Source: Gp6-AA40 sp050742535
GTDB taxonomy: Bacteria > Acidobacteriota > Vicinamibacteria > Vicinamibacterales > UBA2999
Reading direction: 5' to 3'
Assembly (NCBI GenBank): GCA_050742535.1
Contig: JBOGIQ010000090.1
Coordinates: 1-18,525 of the forward strand
DNA length: 18,525 bases
In this document: positions 7,332 through 17,533 of the stretch, one piece after another
How the letters are laid out: every line of letters starts with the position of its first letter
How positions within the stretch are numbered: the first letter of the stretch is position 1
Translations under genes and position numbers: made by a program
Notes under the pieces: model-generated
Databases searched by the model: none
The model's input: only the letters and a program-made list of their open reading frames with translations
What the model was told of the DNA's origin: nothing

Positions 7332-8674
7332 CAGGCCCTCGATGCGTTGCGGTCATGGTGTGGGTCGTTCTGCAGGTCGCGACGCCATTTGGCCAGGAAC
7401 TGTCGCCCGTGCGCGACGGTCTGCGGTCCGTCCCGCTCCCGAACCTGGAGTCGATCGATGCTCCCGTCGCGGAGCAGTTGCGGACGGCCTTCCGCGCGGT
7501 TGAACAAGCCGGCGGACCGCGCTCCGCCCGGGAAACAGTTGCGGTCGCATACGGATCGCTGGGCCGGCTGTGTCACGCTTACGAGCTGTTCGACTGCGCC
7601 GAGGCCGCCTACGCCAATGCAGGCAGCCTGGAGTCACGACGCGGGACGTGGCCGTATCTCCTGGGATATCTGTTCCAGCAGACGGGACGGCTCGAGGACG
7701 CGGAATCGCAGTTCTGGCTCGCGCTGCAATTGGACCCTGCGCGGCGCGAGGCGGCCGCCCGCCGCGCCGACGTCTATCTGCGCCAGAACCGCCTGCGTCA
7801 GGCCCGCGACGAATTCCAGGAACTGCGCGAGGTGTTCCCGGCATTCGCCGCCAGCGGGCTTGGCGAGATCGCCCTGCGGGAAAGACGATTCAAGGACGCG
7901 ATCGAGCACTTTCGCACGGCGCTCGCCCGCGCACCCGAGGCGACCGCTCTGCATTACTCGCTGGCGATGGCGTATCGCGGGCTCGACCGTCTCGACGAGG
8001 CCAGGGCGGAGCTCGACCGGCGTGGTGGCGGGGTCGTCAAGATCGGCGACCCCGAGGTGGACGGCCTGTCCACGCTCGTGCGCGGCGAACGCCTGCCGCT
8101 GATCCGCGGCAAGGCCGCGCTCGACGCCGGCGATCTCCTCGACGCCGTCGCATGGTTCACGAAAGCCATTGCCGATGCACCCGACAGCGTCGCGGCACGC
8201 ACGCAGCTGGGCACGACATTCGTGCGGCTCGGCGAGCCGGAGAAGGCGATCGAGCAATTCGAGACCGTTCTCCGGATCGATCCGGCCGATCAGCAGACGG
8301 CGATTGATCTGGCGATCATGCTTTCGGATCGCACGCGGTTCCGCGACGCCATCGCCGTCCTCACGCGTGCCGGCGCGCAATCATCCCTGGCAAACGCGAC
8401 CGCAACCACCCTGGCGCGGCTGCTGGCGGCGGCGCCCGATCGAAGCGTGCGCGACGGGGTCAAGGCGCTGGAACTGGCGCGCGCGGTGTTCGATCGAGAA
8501 CCGTCCGCAGCACACGCGGAGACCGTCGCGCTCGCGCTCGTCGAGCTCGGTCGGTGCACCGAAGCACGCGACTCGCTGCTGCAGGCAATTTCGATGGCGG
8601 AGCAAGCCGGAGATACGGCGGAAGCAGCGCGGCTGAAGGCGCAGCTTCCGAAGTACGCAAACGGCTGTCAGTGA
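7328..8674 (+). CDS. Exported tetratricopeptide repeat protein (module A)
   Basis: A 448-aa protein starting at a GTG that overlaps the CRTAC1 stop (GTGA). The first 25 residues form a signal peptide (VAVMVWVVLQVATPFGQ). TPR-type helical repeats run from about residue 115 to 360, for example the stretches around YLLGYLFQQTGRLEDAE, ALRERRFKDAIEHF, KAALDAGDLLDAVAWF and VRLGEPEKAIEQF. Near the C-terminus LARLLAAAPDRSVRDG is a motif shared with the module B TPR protein (LARILAAAPDDAVRDG). Such TPR proteins act as binding scaffolds, here probably in the periplasm and likely with the co-encoded CRTAC1 protein. It is about 100 residues shorter than its module B counterpart and is not lipidated. A strong inverted repeat follows the stop. 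Confidence 0.85.
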   Translation: MTGPRCVAVMVWVVLQVATPFGQELSPVRDGLRSVPLPNLESIDAPVAEQLRTAFRAVEQAGGPRSARETVAVAYGSLGRLCHAYELFDCAEAAYANAGSLESRRGTWPYLLGYLFQQTGRLEDAESQFWLALQLDPARREAAARRADVYLRQNRLRQARDEFQELREVFPAFAASGLGEIALRERRFKDAIEHFRTALARAPEATALHYSLAMAYRGLDRLDEARAELDRRGGGVVKIGDPEVDGLSTLVRGERLPLIRGKAALDAGDLLDAVAWFTKAIADAPDSVAARTQLGTTFVRLGEPEKAIEQFETVLRIDPADQQTAIDLAIMLSDRTRFRDAIAVLTRAGAQSSLANATATTLARLLAAAPDRSVRDGVKALELARAVFDREPSAAHAETVALALVELGRCTEARDSLLQAISMAEQAGDTAEAARLKAQLPKYANGCQ

Positions 8675-8676
8675 TG

Positions 8677-8730
8677 CGGGATCGGGGATCGTGGATCAAT
8701 TCCAACCCTGATCCCCGATCCCCGATCCCC
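8677..8730. terminator. Heptamer inverted repeat, probable bidirectional terminator
   Basis: Three 7-base units (CGGGATC, GGGGATC, GTGGATC) at 8677-8697 face three perfect GATCCCC units at 8710-8730 across a 12-base loop. The 21-base arms pair at 19 positions. The element lies exactly between the convergent TPR gene (stop 8674) and receptor gene (stop 8738), which suits a shared terminator; no T-run follows, so it may instead be an mRNA-end stabiliser. Confidence 0.65.
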
Positions 8731-8737
8731 GTGTCGC

Positions 8738-11700
8738 CTACCAGTCGAACTGTGCGCTGATCTTGAACAGCCGCGGCAGCAGGATGTTCGTGGGGTTCCG
8801 CCACGCCGGCCCGTACGCGGCGTTCTCGCCGATCACCGAGTTCGAGTTCGTCACGTTGTAGAAGTCGAAGTTGATGTTCGTTCGTGTCCCGGTGAACCTG
8901 AAGATCTTCGAGAATCGGAGATCGATCTGATTCAGCCGCTCGACGAACACTTCTCCGGCATTGACGATGTTAATGGCGCGGAACGGAGCGAACGGGCCGC
9001 CGCTCTGGAACGGGCGCCCCAGCGTGGTGTTGCCGGCCACGCAGGGGGGAGCAATCGCGCCAGCGCAGACGTTGGCCGTGGCGGCGAGCTGCACGCCCGG
9101 CAGGTTCTGGAACGTCGCGCTGATCTGCACGTCGATTCTCGGGACCGTATAGGCTGCCAGACCCTGCACGGACGTACGCCAGCCGTTGTTCTGCGTACAG
9201 CGCTCCAGCGGACGTGTGCCGAACACGAAGACCCGCGACGGGTTGAAGAGCACCTGCGCGATTTCCGGCGCCTGCTCCATGATTTCGCAGTCGTCCGTAA
9301 TCTGTCTGCCGGTTCCGAAACCGCCCTGCGCGGTGAATCCATTCTGCAGTCGCGCGTTCAACGTCACGTTGACGCCGTCGAAGTGCTCAGTCATCGTTCC
9401 GAGCTTGTCGGCGAGCGTGATGAACAGGTGCTGCGGCGGCGCGCCGGCGCGCAGGTCGAAGGCGGTGAACGTCTGGCCACCTCCATCCGGCAGTCGCGGA
9501 TCGCTGGGCGCGACGAAGGTGAACCTGTCGTAATTGGCGGCCGTGACGCTGTTGTCGTCGGCGACACGGAAGTTCCCGTACCAGCGCCGCGCGTACTGCA
9601 CCTCGACGCCGAGACGCGGCATGATCTCGTGCTGCACGGTGGCGTTCAATTCCCAGTTGAACTGCCGGTTGCTCCAGCCGGTCAGCGTATCGGGGTCGTA
9701 GCTGATGTTTGGGATGCTCGCCCCGAACGTCGCCGCGTTGCTGAGCGCCGCGCACTCGCCGTTTGCGCCGTAGTTCAACAGATTGCACTCGGGGATGAAG
9801 TCGCCGTCGTCGGTCCAGTTCCGACTGTCCTGCAGGTTCAGCCGCAGAATCGGATTCGGGTTGTCGCTGATGTTGTCAATCGCGGCAAACCCGCCGGTCG
9901 TGCCCAGCCCTTCGAGATACTTGCCGAGCGTGAATTTGAGCGCCGTGCGTCCGTTCCCGAACAGATCGTAGGTGGCGCCGAGTCTCGTCGTGACGTCCTT
10001 CAGATTGAGATTGTCCTGTTCGGGGAAGTCGATGTTCAGCGTCGGTGCCAGGAAGGTCGGCCCGACCGACTGTGCCGGGAATTTACTGGCAAAACTATCG
10101 AAACGCAGTGCGCCCATCAGCGTCCAGCGTCCGACATTCCAGCGATCCTGCACGAAGATGCCGAGGTCGCGCGTGACGTCGACCTCCACCGTGCGCGGCA
10201 CGATCCGGTAGGTGATGCTCTGCGGGACCATATTCGTGAACGTGTAGCTGTAGGGCGCCGCGGGATCGCTGTAGGTGGTGTTCTCGTGATGACCGTAGGC
10301 GTTGTTGAATCCCACCTTGAACGTGTGGCTGCCGGTGATGTACGACACGGCCGCGCGGTAGTGGAGGTTCCAGTTCCAGGAGTTGTTGAACGTTGCCGCC
10401 GAGCGGTAGGTCAGGCTGCCGCCGGTCACCGGGTTGTTGGTGTCGGTGACCGAAACGATTCCCGGTGTCAGCCCGTCGATGTTTCCAGCCTTGCCGACCT
10501 GCGGGTGCATGCCGCCCCACCGCTCGACGCGATGGATGCCGCTCGCCTCGATCAGGACCTTGTTGCTGACCGGGTTGTTCCAGTCCACAGTGACGAATCG
10601 CTGCAGCGGGAAGCGCCGATCGTTGCCCGCCTCGGGCGAGGTGATCGCCCCACCGATGCCGGGGCCGATTCCTGTGGTGCAGGCGCAGAAGTTCTCCCAG
10701 TCGGCGGTCACGCCGATCTTGTTTCGCTGATCGACCTGCCAGGTGAGACGCCCCTGCACGATCTGCTGGTCCTGATGCAGGATGGCCTGACGGTCCGAGC
10801 GGACGTAGTCGTAGCGATTGATGTTGTTCGCGTTGGCGTTGTGGAACGTGTTGGCGACGTAGTTCTCGGCGAAGAGGTACCGCCCCGACGCGAAGAACCA
10901 CATCTTGTCGCGCCTGATCGGCCCGCCGAATCCGGGATTGAAATCGCCGTTCTGCTTGATGGTGTTCGGCGCCGCCAGGCCGCGCGCCTGGACGTCGCTG
11001 CCCGTGAAGTTGTCGCCGACGAAATCCTCGCCCGCGTAGCTGCCGAAAATCGTTCCGCTGAACCGGTTGCCGCCGTCGCGCGGGATGAAATTGATGCGCA
11101 CGCCGCCGGTGGCCGCCTGCGCGTCAACGGCGGAGACATCGATCGCGAACTCGGAAGTGCCGGTGGCATTGGGGACGGCGCCGCCACCCCAGCCGCCAGC
11201 GATCATCGAGCTGAGCGCAACACCGTTAACCATCATCCGCTGGTCGGCGGTTCGTCCGCCGTTGGCTTCGAGTGACGCCACTTCCTGAACGACCGATCCA
11301 CCAACGTCCTGGCTCATGAAGGCGCCCTTGCGCACCCCGGGGATGAGCACCCCCACGGTGAACGGTGTACGCGAGCTGGGGATGGCCGTCACCAGCTCCT
11401 GATCCATCACGGCCTGGCGGGTTGTCGACTCGAGGTTCACGATTGGCGTGTCGCCCGTGACCGTCACCGTCTCCTGGACGTTGCCGATGGCGAGGTCGCC
11501 GTTCACCGTAAACACGCCGGTGCCGCTCAGTTCGATGCCCTCCTGGACCACTGTCCGAAATCCTGAAAGGGTGAACGTGACACGGTAGGTGCCAGGCCGA
11601 AGGTCCGGAATCGAATAGCGCCCGCTCGAGTCGCTGGTCGCCGAGCGGGTTTTCTCGATCAGCGCGGGACTCGAGGCTTCGACGGTGACACCAGGCAGGA

Positions 11701-11812
11701 CCGCTCCGCTGGTGTCGCGGACAAGCCCGGAGAGCGTCGCCTGCGCGTGCGCGGCGGCAGGCAGAAGGAGCAGGAGCGCGAACCCTGTGACATACCGAAG
11801 GACACCACGCAT
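8738..11812 (-). CDS. Oar-like TonB-dependent receptor with carboxypeptidase-regulatory-like domain
   Basis: A 1024-aa outer-membrane protein. The ATG at 11812 is preceded by a strong Shine-Dalgarno sequence (GGGAGG, 7-base spacing) and starts a clear signal peptide with AHA-QA cleavage near residue 24. Residues 25-110 form a beta-sandwich CarboxypepD_reg-like domain (LSGLVRDTSGAVLPGVTVEA ... GTYRVTFTLSGF). A plug domain follows (SAVDAQAATGGVRINFIPRD at about 225-245), then a long barrel rich in aromatic strands that ends in KISAQFDW with a terminal aromatic residue, as expected for barrel assembly. The frame is open upstream to 11911, but those 33 residues are Arg-rich and not a signal. Substrate is unknown. 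Oar-like proteins are used for import or, in some lineages, protein secretion. It is flanked on both sides by CRTAC1/TPR pairs, which may serve it. Confidence 0.92.
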   Translation of the reverse strand: MRGVLRYVTGFALLLLLPAAAHAQATLSGLVRDTSGAVLPGVTVEASSPALIEKTRSATSDSSGRYSIPDLRPGTYRVTFTLSGFRTVVQEGIELSGTGVFTVNGDLAIGNVQETVTVTGDTPIVNLESTTRQAVMDQELVTAIPSSRTPFTVGVLIPGVRKGAFMSQDVGGSVVQEVASLEANGGRTADQRMMVNGVALSSMIAGGWGGGAVPNATGTSEFAIDVSAVDAQAATGGVRINFIPRDGGNRFSGTIFGSYAGEDFVGDNFTGSDVQARGLAAPNTIKQNGDFNPGFGGPIRRDKMWFFASGRYLFAENYVANTFHNANANNINRYDYVRSDRQAILHQDQQIVQGRLTWQVDQRNKIGVTADWENFCACTTGIGPGIGGAITSPEAGNDRRFPLQRFVTVDWNNPVSNKVLIEASGIHRVERWGGMHPQVGKAGNIDGLTPGIVSVTDTNNPVTGGSLTYRSAATFNNSWNWNLHYRAAVSYITGSHTFKVGFNNAYGHHENTTYSDPAAPYSYTFTNMVPQSITYRIVPRTVEVDVTRDLGIFVQDRWNVGRWTLMGALRFDSFASKFPAQSVGPTFLAPTLNIDFPEQDNLNLKDVTTRLGATYDLFGNGRTALKFTLGKYLEGLGTTGGFAAIDNISDNPNPILRLNLQDSRNWTDDGDFIPECNLLNYGANGECAALSNAATFGASIPNISYDPDTLTGWSNRQFNWELNATVQHEIMPRLGVEVQYARRWYGNFRVADDNSVTAANYDRFTFVAPSDPRLPDGGGQTFTAFDLRAGAPPQHLFITLADKLGTMTEHFDGVNVTLNARLQNGFTAQGGFGTGRQITDDCEIMEQAPEIAQVLFNPSRVFVFGTRPLERCTQNNGWRTSVQGLAAYTVPRIDVQISATFQNLPGVQLAATANVCAGAIAPPCVAGNTTLGRPFQSGGPFAPFRAINIVNAGEVFVERLNQIDLRFSKIFRFTGTRTNINFDFYNVTNSNSVIGENAAYGPAWRNPTNILLPRLFKISAQFDW

Positions 11813-12006
11813 CGCAGAACCTCCCGGTTGACGGTTGACCCGTGGATCACGTCGTGAGAACGAATGCTGGGTTCGCCGATCCGCCTTCGCCCTCCGGGCT
11901 GCGGCGGACAAGAATGAATCGATATCGCGCGAGAGGTAATATCGCGGCGCAATCGCGCCGAATGGTTGCTCCCGCGTCCGCGGATGTCAAGGGTGGCGCA
12001 GGACTT
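11813..12006. promoter_or_regulatory. Divergent control region between receptor and CRTAC1 module B
   Basis: This 194-base region separates two divergent start codons and should hold both promoters. Visible structure: ATATCGCG occurs twice in direct orientation (11922 and 11939, 17 bases apart); a 6-base-arm inverted repeat CGGCGC/GCGCCG at 11945-11960 with an AATC loop; and a tandem GGTTGAC at about 11825-11840. I could not fix a -35/-10 pair for either gene. The direct repeats could be regulator sites, but this is unproven. Confidence 0.4.
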
Positions 12007-13739
<1,733 letters not shown>

Positions 13740-13743
<4 letters not shown>

Positions 13744-15398
13744 GGGCAGCGGTTCATGGCCTCTGGCGGGTGACCCTCGCGTGCGTGCTTGCGGCGGCAG
13801 CCGCCGGATGCAGCCGCGAACGCACCGCCACGGCGAAGCCGTCCGCGAACGCGCACGCATTGCAGTCGCCATCGATTCCGGCCTTGCCGGATGTGTCGCG
13901 GTTCGACGAGTCCGTCCAGCAGCGGATACGGTCGGAATACGAAACGCTAGTGAACGCCCGCACGACCGCATCGCCGCGGGAGTTGAGCGAACCGCTCGGG
14001 CGGATGGGCCGGTTACTGGTGGCCGCTGAAGCCCACGAGGCATCCCGGCCCTTCTTCGAAGCCGCGCGGACGCTGAGTCCTGAGGACATGCGTTGGTCCT
14101 ATTACCTTGGGCACGTCCACCTGGCGCTGCAGAAGCCCGAGATGGCCGCATCCTTCTTCGAGGAGGCGCATCGACTCGACCCGCGTGCTGTTCCCACGCG
14201 GATCTGGCTCGGCGAGACCTACCTGACGCTCGGCCGCGCGGCGGACGCGGAACGGCAGCTGGCAGCGGCAACCGAACTGCAGCCCGCTTCGACGGCCGCC
14301 TGGTTCTGGCGCGGTCGCGCAGCGTTGGCGATGCAGGACCACGCGCAGGCCGTCCGGTATCTGGAGCGTGCCCTGACGCTGAATCCATCGCCGGCCGTCC
14401 ACTACCAATTGGGACTCGCGTACCGGGCCCTCGGCGACCGCAGCCGGGCGGAACAGCATCTGAAACACCGCGGCGACGCCGCGTCGATCGTCCCCGACGA
14501 TCCCCTCCTCGACTCGCTGCGCGGAATGTTCGACAGCGGTGCCGCTTACCTGACGCGCGGCCTCGAGGCAATCGATCGGCGTGACTGGGCCACGGCGGTC
14601 GCCAATCTCCGCACGGCGAGCGAGCTGTCGCCGCGCGACGCTGCCGTTCACCTCAATCTGGGAACCGCGCTGTTTCTCTCCGGCGACCGCCCGGCCGCCC
14701 GGCGGGCGTTCGAAACGGCGGTGAAGATCGCGCCAGACCTCCCGAAGCCTTGGTACACATTGGGCCTGGTGGCGGAGTCCGACATGCGCGACACGGAAGC
14801 GATCGCGCATTTCACCGCGGCGGTCGGGCTCGACCCGAATTACCTGGAGGCACACGCCAGCCTGGCCGATGCGCTGCGCCGCACGGGCCAGGTCGACGCA
14901 TCGTTACCGCATTACCTCAAGGTGCTGGCGCTGAACCCCGCGGTGTCGCAGGCGCGCTTTGGCTACGCGCTCGGCCTGGTTCGCCTCGGGCGGTTCCGAG
15001 AGGCGCGCGATTCGCTGAGAGACGCCGTCGCCATGTATCCGGACCAGCCAGGATTCGCGCACGCGCTCGCGCGCATCCTCGCAGCCGCACCGGACGACGC
15101 GGTCCGCGACGGCGCAGCGGCGGTGCGGTTGACGGAGAAGCTGCTGGAGTCGAACCGCAGCTGGACGCTGCTCGAAACGCGTGCGATGGCCGCCGCGGAA
15201 GTGGGGAGGTTCGAGGACGCGTTGAAGTGGCAGCAGGCGGCCATCGACGAAGCGGGTTCCCGTGGCTTCCGCCTTGAGGCGGAAGCTACGAGACAGGCTC
15301 AGATGCGCGAGATACTTGACGGGTATCGTCGTCGTATACCGTGCCGCACGCCATGGTTCGCCGACGACGCGGTATTCTCGCCGCGGCCGTCCGGTTAG
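13740..15398 (+). CDS. TPR lipoprotein (module B)
   Basis: A 552-aa protein starting at an ATG that overlaps the CRTAC1 stop. The signal ends in a lipobox (AAGC, C24), so it is probably membrane-anchored on the periplasmic side. About ten TPR-like units follow, from MRWSYYLGHVHLALQKPEMA at roughly residue 116 to ETRAMAAAEVGRFEDALKW at roughly 480, including ARRAFETAVKIAPDLPKPWY and AIAHFTAAVGLDPNYLEAHA. The LARILAAAPDDAVRDG motif is shared with module A. Near the end, codons 508-517 (RGFRLEAEAT) are encoded by a 30-base palindromic repeat. Related tails keep a helix here, so the repeat seems tolerated in frame. The stop overlaps the stop of the convergent PilZ gene. Likely a scaffold for the CRTAC1 partner; this is inference from the coupling. 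Confidence 0.85.
15261..15290 (+). repeat. REP-like palindrome inside the TPR gene (CTTCCGCCT stem)
   Basis: A 30-base element with borders CGTGG and CTACG, 9-base arms CTTCCGCCT and AGGCGGAAG and a TG spacer. The arms are identical to those of the 5570-5599 copy. It is read in frame as part of the 3' end of the TPR coding sequence. Confidence 0.75.
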
Positions 15399-15952
15399 GG
15401 ACGGTTCGCTGCCGTAATTGTCTCGAGCAGCCGCATGATGACCGCCGCGTTCGCGTCCTTGAAGTTGATGCCGGCGCGATACCGCGGGCCTTCAATCGGC
15501 AGCTCGAAGGTCGCCCACGCGACGGCCGCGTTGAAGCGAAGACCGTGATCCCCTTCCAGCGACATCCGGATACGCTGGTTCGGCCGCAGCGACGCGGCCG
15601 AGATGACCTGGGCGCCGACCATCGAAAGGTCCACGATTCGTGCCGGGTTGCCGTCGATAATCACCTGCATCTCGGCGTCAACCCTGAACCGCGGCGCCCG
15701 GCGCGAGTAGACGATCCGGATCTCGGTGTTGGCAAACGCCGAGTCGCCCTTGATCCGGTTCACGAGCGCCACGCCACGGCGGCTTGCCGCGAACTCCCGC
15801 TCCAGCGCGACGATCTGCGGTCTCTCGCTGGTGATGTGTTCGAAAGCGAGGTGGGCGTCCGTGTCTTTGAACGTCGTCGCCCCCTTCAGGCCGCGCTGCT
15901 CCTGAAGGCCGCCGAGGTGTTCCGCCGGTGCAATGAGGATTGTGGCTGCCAC
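15395..15952 (-). CDS. PilZ domain protein with degenerate receiver-like N-terminus
   Basis: A 185-aa protein. The C-terminal half (about 85-180) is a PilZ domain with both c-di-GMP-binding signatures: RRAPR (RxxxR) and DLSMVG (D/N-x-S-x-x-G). The N-terminal 80 residues follow a receiver-like pattern: strand ATILIA, a helix, strand PQIVALER in place of the phosphoacceptor strand, a helix VALVNRIKGD, then TEIRIV. The acidic pocket and phosphoacceptor Asp are absent, so this part is probably a folded remnant. The likely role is a c-di-GMP effector affecting motility or surface traits. The GTG start at 15952 is the longest possible in frame; only weak GAG lies upstream. Its stop overlaps that of the convergent TPR gene, and the divergent neighbour is an ECF sigma gene. 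It appears to be monocistronic. Confidence 0.82.
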   Translation of the reverse strand: MAATILIAPAEHLGGLQEQRGLKGATTFKDTDAHLAFEHITSERPQIVALEREFAASRRGVALVNRIKGDSAFANTEIRIVYSRRAPRFRVDAEMQVIIDGNPARIVDLSMVGAQVISAASLRPNQRIRMSLEGDHGLRFNAAVAWATFELPIEGPRYRAGINFKDANAAVIMRLLETITAANRP

Positions 15953-15984
15953 TATAGGACTCTATATGACAGTATGTCTCTGCA

Positions 15985-16014
15985 GAGATACCAGATACGT
16001 TGGATCTCACGCAA
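15985..16014 (-). promoter_or_regulatory. Candidate promoter for the PilZ gene
   Basis: On the minus strand TTGCGT (16014-16009) and TATCTC (15990-15985) are 18 bases apart, with a TGG extension just before the -10. The A/T content here is higher than in the surroundings. A 12-base perfect palindrome, TCTCTGCAGAGA (15977-15988), overlaps the -10 and could be an operator. Confidence 0.3.
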
Positions 16015-16172
16015 CCGGGTCGCGGCCTTTATGAGAGTACCGAATTCTCCTGTCTCCGCGTGAAGCGACGGCGGACCACGCGCTCATAGCCGGAGCGGTA
16101 ACATCGGCAATCCAGATCATCCCCGTGGCCGTAGATAGGACGAGGAACTCGCACCTGCACTCAGCGTCAGAG

Positions 16173-16721
16173 ATGGCCGCTCCGCAGGCCGATGCCGACC
16201 TGCTGCGTCGTCTCGCGACCGGGGACCGCGAGGCCGTGGCGGAGCTCTACGACCGGCATGCCGCGCGCGTGCACGGACTCGCGTATCGCATCGTCCGCAA
16301 CAGCAGCGATGCGGAAGACGTGGTTCAGGAAGTGTTCTGCCAGGCATGGCGCACCGCCCCCAACTACGAGGCGTCGCGCGGAACCGTGGCGGGATGGCTG
16401 CTCATGATGGCGCGTACCCGCGCGATCGATCGCGTGCGCGCACGGCAGGCGAGACACGATGCCGGAATCGAGCCGGATCCCGAGACGATTCCATCCACCG
16501 CCGCCCCTGTTCCCGAACAGCTGATTGCCAACCAGCAGACCTCGCGCATTCTCGGCGCCATGGTCGCCCTGCCGGTGGAGCAGAAGACGGCGCTCGAGCT
16601 CGCGTATTTCGAAGGGTTGACGCAATCGGAAATCGCCGAGCGGCTGCGGATCCCGCTCGGTACCGTGAAGACCAGAATTCGTGCGGCACTAGCCTTTCTG
16701 CGACGGAGCGTGCGGTCATGA
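16173..16721 (+). CDS. ECF RNA polymerase sigma factor, SigK-like
   Basis: A 182-aa group 4 sigma factor. Region 2 is at about residues 10-85 (ADLLRRLATGDREAVAELYD, then AEDVVQEVFCQAW and GWLLMMARTRAIDRVRAR), followed by a linker and region 4 (LPVEQKTALELAYFEGLTQS, then AERLRIPLGTVKTRIRAAL). Region 4 is the helix-turn-helix that binds the -35 element. The ATG at 16173 places region 2 at the usual distance from the start; a GTG at 16125 would add 16 residues, and neither start has a clear Shine-Dalgarno sequence. Its stop overlaps the next gene's ATG (ATGA), so sigma and anti-sigma factor are coupled, which fits the SigK/RskA arrangement. It should direct transcription of an envelope or redox regulon when released. 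Targets cannot be read from the sequence with confidence. Confidence 0.9.
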   Translation: MAAPQADADLLRRLATGDREAVAELYDRHAARVHGLAYRIVRNSSDAEDVVQEVFCQAWRTAPNYEASRGTVAGWLLMMARTRAIDRVRARQARHDAGIEPDPETIPSTAAPVPEQLIANQQTSRILGAMVALPVEQKTALELAYFEGLTQSEIAERLRIPLGTVKTRIRAALAFLRRSVRS

Positions 16722-17533
16722 CGATGGAGAGGCACGCCGAGATCGCCGACCGGCTGGAGGCATACGTCCTCGATCAGCTGCCCGAGCTGGAGCGGCGCGA
16801 GGTTGAGGAGCACCTCCCGGAGTGCGGCAGCTGCATGAAGGACGTGTACGAGCTCCACCGGGCGCTCGAAGAAGTCGTCGAGTCGCTGCCCCCGGTCACT
16901 CCATCGGCAGCGCTGCGCGAACGGGTGCTTGCCGCCGTCGCGACGGAATCGCAGGAGCCCGTTCGCCGGGAGCGTCGAGTCGGAATCGTCCAGCAGCCGC
17001 GCCGGCCGCTCTCGGGCTGGATGCCGCTGGCGGCCGCGGCCGTCCTCGTGCTGGCGATTGGCGTCGTAGCATTTCGACTCGATCGCTCGCGCCGCGAACT
17101 GGCCGGCGAAGTGTCGCGCGTTCAGACCCTCAACGTGGAACTGCAGGAGCGATTGAAACGGTTCAGCGGCCAGACCGACCTGGCGCTCTCGATCCTCACC
17201 GCGGCCGATATGCGCGAAATCCCGCTGGAAGGGCGCGAGAGCGCGGTTGCTGCCGCTGCGCGCGCCTACTGGAGCCCGGCACGGGGCCTGCTGCTGGTGG
17301 CCGATCGTCTCCCGGCGCCGCCCGAGGGCCGGATCTATCAGGTGTGGATCATCGAAGGCGGGCAGCCGGTCAGCGCGGGGCTGCTTGGCGAAGAGCCGGG
17401 GAACCGCGGCATGCTGATCGTGACGCCGCCGCGGCCGGGCACTGGCGGCAGCGTCACGGTCGCGGTGACCGACGAACCGCCGGGCGGACTTCAGGCGCCG
17501 TCCGGAACGATCCGCCTCGCCGGTTCCATCTGA
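16718..17533 (+). CDS. RskA-like transmembrane anti-sigma factor
   Basis: A 271-aa protein starting at the ATG that overlaps the sigma-factor stop. The N-terminus is a zinc-binding anti-sigma domain with H32-x3-C36-x2-C39 and a possible further ligand H6. One membrane segment (about 104-122, PLAAAAVLVLAIGVVAF) follows, then a coiled-coil-like stretch (about 124-148). The periplasmic RskA domain has the family hallmark YWSPARGLLLVADRLPAPPE followed by RIYQVWIIEGGQPVSAG. It should hold the sigma factor inactive at the inner membrane until cleaved or oxidised. The reading frame is open upstream through the sigma gene, but only 16718 makes a sensible N-terminus. A palindromic repeat pair follows directly after the stop. 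Confidence 0.9.
   Translation: MTMERHAEIADRLEAYVLDQLPELERREVEEHLPECGSCMKDVYELHRALEEVVESLPPVTPSAALRERVLAAVATESQEPVRRERRVGIVQQPRRPLSGWMPLAAAAVLVLAIGVVAFRLDRSRRELAGEVSRVQTLNVELQERLKRFSGQTDLALSILTAADMREIPLEGRESAVAAAARAYWSPARGLLLVADRLPAPPEGRIYQVWIIEGGQPVSAGLLGEEPGNRGMLIVTPPRPGTGGSVTVAVTDEPPGGLQAPSGTIRLAGSI

Noticed and set aside
9383..11275. Long open frame (630 codons) on the plus strand
   Set aside because: It is the antisense of the TonB-dependent receptor, which has a signal peptide, plug and C-terminal barrel signal. The antisense product shows only Arg/Val/Asp-rich sequence without motifs.
15341..16063. Open frame of 240 codons on the plus strand
   Set aside because: It covers the PilZ gene in antisense and has no ribosome binding site or domain; the PilZ motifs decide for the minus strand.
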